Shown: positions 61,197-64,000 of the stretch, piece by piece | Layout: the number at the start of each line of letters is the position of its first letter | Position numbering within the stretch: the first letter of the stretch is position 1 | Position numbers and translations under genes: made by a program | Assembly (NCBI RefSeq): GCF_041381155.1 | Contig: NC_091142.1 | Span: forward strand, 39,295,604-39,359,603 | Reading direction: 5' to 3' | DNA length: 64,000 nucleotides | Origin: Argopecten irradians | Lineage: Eukaryota > Mollusca > Bivalvia > Pectinida > Pectinidae | Notes under the pieces: generated by a model | What the model was told of the DNA's origin: nothing | The model's input: the letters and a program-made list of their open reading frames with translations, nothing else | The model's database searches: none

Positions 61197-61557
61197 TGGC
61201 TCATACGACAGCCTTATGAAGCCATTTTGTAAATAATAACTAATTTAATATACTGGTGCTTAACTGTTGACGCGGTGTATATCATAAGTTGGTTCCCTTC
61301 TCTGAAAGGTGGGTACACTATTACTTAAAAACTTTTTCTCGCACATCTTTCATTTTATTATTCGTCTATCATTTAAAATTATGTGTAACACATATTTAGA
61401 TTATTCCAACCAGAAAAGCTGAAACAGTTCATTATAAAAGTTTACTTTGAGATAGTCCAGAGGTAGATATCGAGGATCGGGGTTGACTTGACCTCAGTTT
61501 GGTTGCATGCTCATTTTCGTCACAGGAATATGACAATTTATATAATTATCGACAAAC

Positions 61558-61672
61558 CGGAGTGCCAATAGACCATTTTCAACGGGTCGTGGAAGTTTTG
61601 TGATCTAGACCCCTAAAACGTCTAAAATGGTCTATGGGCACTCTGGTGGGTCCATAATTATAATTAAGCTGT
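61558..61672. repeat. Dispersed inverted-repeat element, copy 2
   Basis: GAGTGCCAATAGACCATTTT and AAAATGGTCTATGGGCACTC are near-perfect inverted arms around a roughly 55-base centre. Followed by TGGTGGGTCCATAATTATAA as in copy 1. Confidence 0.75.
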
Positions 61673-62311
61673 AACTACTTGTCAATATAGATAAGCCTAT
61701 ACCAGGTATATACCATACAATTCACTGGCCTTTGTCGGTTATACATTTTTCCTGCATCGCGTTTAGGGTTACGATTCCTGGAACTCTTTTGTATTGGAAA
61801 GAAGAAGGTAGAAAGACAACGAGGATGCAGTTCAAAAAGTTATTTACAAGCGTAATGTTCAAGTTCGACGTATACAGATGTGTGTGTCAGTAATGATGAG
61901 AGGACTTCCTCTGAAACCTTTATCCATCTCTAAGGGCAACAGCTGCTAAATTAGAAGGAAGTCGATGGATTAGCTAGCTAGTGCTTTATCAGTATCAATA
62001 ATTCAGCATGGTAGGTATAATTATCCATTTTAATTCATTGTAATCTTCCAGATTGATTAAAAGTAAATGTCAATTAATGCCCAATACAGTATATTGCATA
62101 CATGTACATTCATTTATATAATTACTTTCAATAAAAATGTGTGCAATGGATTTATAGTGATTTTTTAGACTTCCAAAATTTTCAATGAAAAATATTCAAG
62201 TAATATTAAAGTGATTGTTACTGCTCCTGCTTGGTGTTCAGCATTAAATGAGTGAGATGATTCACATGTTTGTTCATTGTGATATAAGGCCAATAATGTG
62301 ACTGAATAGGG

Positions 62312-62367
62312 TAGCCTGGAGGCCCTACCCATAATTCCTAGTTAGGATGTGTAGGGCCTCCAGGCTA
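62312..62367. repeat. Hairpin with 17-bp perfect arms
   Basis: TAGCCTGGAGGCCCTAC at 62312-62328 and its exact reverse complement at 62351-62367, 22-base loop. GC-rich within AT-rich surroundings. Confidence 0.85.
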
Positions 62368-62919
62368 CTGGATGGGGGTGCTGTTTGGTATCTTTGACGA
62401 CATGCTTCGGTGAGATAGCACTACAGATGTTAAAAAAAGAGTATGGCTTTCGCTATTACAAGGAAACATAACATGGTACTGGTGCCTCACATAACATCTA
62501 CAGATAATCACAATGCATTACATTGTATACAGAAAAGGCTGTCCTTGAATGACGCTAGATGTTCTTAGCACATTCAGCACAATCAACCAATAATAGCTAC
62601 AGAGCTAATGTTTTTGGTTACTCTAAATTCTTGTATCTTGTACCAACCAACCAACTAGAGTGAAACAGGGTTATAACAAACCTTTGAGGACCAACAAAAT
62701 TGCTTTGTAGTTTGTTATACACATGTTACAAACATATTTTGAAAGTAGTACTACATCAAATCACAAAATCAGGGAAAGGAATTTATATAAGTTTTAAGCT
62801 TGTTTTCCGATCCCGAAATGTGTTTATTTACTGAATTATATGTAACATTATATGAATAAAATACTGTTAAACTAACCACAAAATCATTCCCCTTGTTCTC
62901 CCTTAATGATATTATCCAG

Positions 62920-63310
62920 CTGGTCCCAAGGACTGACTGGCCCTAAAAGTTACTGGTCCTGACTGAAAGTTTCTGGTCCTTTAACAAAGTTACTAGTCAT
63001 CCTTGTAGTTTTTGTATACTTACAAAGTAATAGTTTTACTAACAAAAATATCCACATATTTGTTTTAGTATCGTCCGCTCTCAACAAAGTTGACTGAAAA
63101 TCAGAACATTATGAAAAATTGTTTTGTATAGTTTGATCTTCAAGATATCTACAATGCTATTGCTATTTTTGTTTTGTCTTTTGTACTCTATCAGAACTGG
63201 ACTAAAAAGTTGCTGGTCAAAGGACCAGTTGCATGGCAGAAATTGTCTGCCCTACTATAAAGTTGCCGGTCACGGACAGACGGACAGGTGTTAATTTCAA
63301 ACGCTGAAAA
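62920..63310. repeat. Degenerate short tandem repeat (TGGTCC / AAAGTTACTGG)
   Basis: Loose repeats of AAAGTTACTGGTCCT, AAAGTTGCTGGTCAAAGGAC and AAGTTGCCGGTCACGGACAG, ending GGACAGGTGTTAATTTCAAA. Resembles a dispersed bivalve repeat. Confidence 0.5.
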
Positions 63311-63503
63311 TGATGTAAGCATTTACATCATGTTTTACTGTAACCATGTCCTTGTAGAAAAAGATAACAAGTCCATTTAAAAGATAACAAGGCCATTTAC
63401 AAACATAACACTCAGAGACCTATATAACTGTCTGTTAGGTCAGATTTGATAGCAAAAAGGAGTCTGTCTTTAGAATCAACCATTTCCATTAATCTGTCCA
63501 GTC

Positions 63504-63582
63504 ATGGCCGACTTCCTGTGTACCACAGACTGTTGTAATGAGAAGAAAGCACTTCAAACACAGCTGAAACTGTTGTTGACAG
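63504..63582 (+). CDS. Possible first coding exon of an unidentified gene
   Basis: ATG in good context (GTCATGG), preceded by an in-frame TAG and by an acceptor-like tctgtctttag ending at 63472. It opens 26 codons (MADFLCTTDCCNEKKALQTQ, then LKLLLT) to a possible donor, ACAG|gttatt. If real, the gene continues beyond the window. I do not recognise the protein. An isolated ATG|gtaggt at 62008 could be unrelated. Low confidence. Confidence 0.25.
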
Positions 63583-64000
63583 GTTATTTACTTTGACATG
63601 TCCTTCTGTAAATTGGATTTACCTGTGGTAGGCTAGTGAAAATAAATAATCCCAATATTATAGCTTTGATCACAGGAATCGGTCAGTATGCGATGTGAAC
63701 ACATTGTTGAATACATACATGTACACCTTCACTGTCACCCTGGGCTGACATATAGGATTCGCTTCAAAGGGGTTTCAAGTTAGAATATGAAAATAAAATA
63801 TCATATTAAATGTCAAAGTTTAATGACAGATTAATTAGATTTGTCTGAATCTGTTGGAAATAAAGCAGAATGACAGTTTGGCAGTAATCAATGACCAATT
63901 ATTGTTTTGGGTCCTTTCATTTGTATTGCCAAATGTTATCCATATTTTTTACATTTTCCATAAAATGTTTTAATAACCGATATGTTACACAATTACACAT
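63583..64000. other. Gene-free window end
   Basis: No feature recognised. Confidence 0.5.

Overview
This window looks like a piece of animal nuclear DNA, most likely from a bivalve mollusc. It is AT-rich, its genes are split by GT-AG introns, and it carries many long minisatellites, MITEs and a LINE. Several dispersed repeats resemble families I know from oyster, scallop and mussel genomes. The species assignment is an inference; no marker gene settles it.

Layout. 1-12660: the 3' end of an ERK-type MAP kinase gene (+ strand, exons at 797-876, 1186-1264, 6070-6179 and 6395-6529). One intron holds two minisatellites (about 1.6 kb and 2.8 kb), and a long spliced 3' UTR ends near a poly(A) signal at 12635. 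14913-19786 (- strand): a complete three-exon PAGR1 (PA1) gene of 327 codons, with a Tigger/pogo-like DNA element in intron 2. 20312-20477: an unassigned exon-like ORF pointing away from PAGR1. 21177-29344: a TIR-bounded DNA element split by a near-intact 6.6-kb CR1/Jockey-type LINE (21238-27874, 11-bp target duplication). 30691-46357 (+ strand): a complete 15-exon KIF22/Kid chromokinesin gene of 610 codons, with introns full of tandem repeats and MITEs. 47171-52690: two minisatellite fields. 53615-56654 (- strand): a four-exon CHCHD2/CHCHD10-like gene of 142 codons with a 645-bp hAT element in an intron. 56655-64000: mostly gene-free, with repeats, a large palindrome and one possible first exon near 63504.

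Two things stand out. First, ERK, PAGR1 and KIF22 sit together within 46 kb. In humans MAPK3, PAGR1 and KIF22 all lie in the 16p11.2 interval, so this looks like conserved linkage. Second, at least five tandem repeats begin exactly at splice junctions: KIF22 exon 2 acceptor, KIF22 exon 5, 6 and 9 donors, and the CHCHD2 exon 2 donor. They multiply real or decayed splice sites, as if exon-intron boundaries seed minisatellites in this genome.

The LINE is also unusual. It has a separate, frameshifted SGNH-hydrolase ORF. Its PHD-finger ORF1 and its endonuclease/RT ORF2 lie in one reading frame divided only by a single amber codon, and ORF2 has no ATG ahead of its catalytic residues. A short GGGGA-containing motif recurs from its 5' region to its 3' UTR.

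The genes have unrelated cellular roles: kinase signalling, H3K4 methylation complex, mitotic chromosome movement and a mitochondrial twin-CX9C protein. I see no operon-like logic beyond the conserved linkage.
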